Assembly: GCA_021827245.1 (NCBI GenBank)
Contig: JAKAWN010000381.1
Location: 1-6,568, forward strand
DNA from: Acidobacteriota bacterium
GTDB lineage: Bacteria > Acidobacteriota > Terriglobia > UBA7540
Direction: 5' to 3'
Length of the DNA stretch: 6,568 bases
The notes beneath the pieces are model-generated. The model was not told the DNA's origin, ran no database searches, and saw nothing but the letters and a program-made list of their open reading frames with translations. This document shows, in pieces, positions 6,494 to 6,568 of the stretch (positions within the stretch are counted from its first letter, which is position 1; every line of letters begins with the position of its first letter). Made by a program: the position numbers and the translations under genes.

Positions 6494-6509
6494 GCAGGAA
6501 ATGACCTGC
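6494..6509 (-). repeat. Inverted repeat over the -35 position of the isomerase promoter
   Basis: GCAGG (6494-6498) and CCTGC (6505-6509) are exact reverse complements separated by six bases. The 16-base palindrome spans the place where a -35 element would lie for the -10 at 6476-6481. It could be an operator for a regulator of the isomerase gene. Five-base arms also occur by chance, so this is tentative. Confidence 0.25.
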
Positions 6510-6568
6510 TGCTTTCCGCGGTAGTGTCCTAGTCGGAGCGTGGCCTGAACCGCCTCTTCTTGACAACC

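Overview
The window is from a GC-rich bacterial chromosome, and every gene I can support reads on the minus strand. The gene set is (right to left, in transcription order) an L-fucose-isomerase-family protein, the cell-elongation transpeptidase PBP2 (mrdA), its SEDS glycosyltransferase partner RodA, and the N-terminal third to half of an RNase E/G-family ribonuclease that runs off the left edge. The rodA-to-Rne/Rng order, plus an S1 domain split by a very long low-complexity insert, matches what I remember of Acidobacteriota. I infer that phylum with moderate confidence; there is no rRNA or other direct marker.

Layout. 6443-6568: upstream region of the isomerase gene, with an extended -10 promoter and a short palindrome where the -35 box would be. 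5009-6427 (or 6442): the isomerase-like gene. 4861-5008: a 148-base gap with a plausible promoter for mrdA and a perfect 7-bp hairpin just before the longest possible mrdA start. 2887-4860: mrdA. 1782-2870: rodA, 16 bases after mrdA and clearly in the same operon. 1500-1781: a 282-base gap with no convincing gene. 1-1499: partial Rne/Rng gene, open for 499 codons to the window edge, with a strong ribosome binding site.

How the genes work together. PBP2 and RodA form the transpeptidase/glycosyltransferase core of the elongasome, which builds side-wall peptidoglycan. They are usually preceded by mreB, mreC and mreD. Here the gene directly upstream is a sugar isomerase with its own apparent promoter, so the mre cluster is either split or lies elsewhere. 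The Rne/Rng protein should process and degrade RNA; its link to the cell-wall pair is positional.

The strongest observation is the ribonuclease. Its S1 RNA-binding domain is interrupted after about residue 73 by about 365 residues of Pro/Glu/Ser/Ala-rich, probably disordered sequence. The insert carries two near-identical Arg/Gly boxes and one isolated hydrophobic motif, and the S1 fold resumes at about residue 441. I found no CRISPR array, transposase, tRNA, rRNA or defence system.
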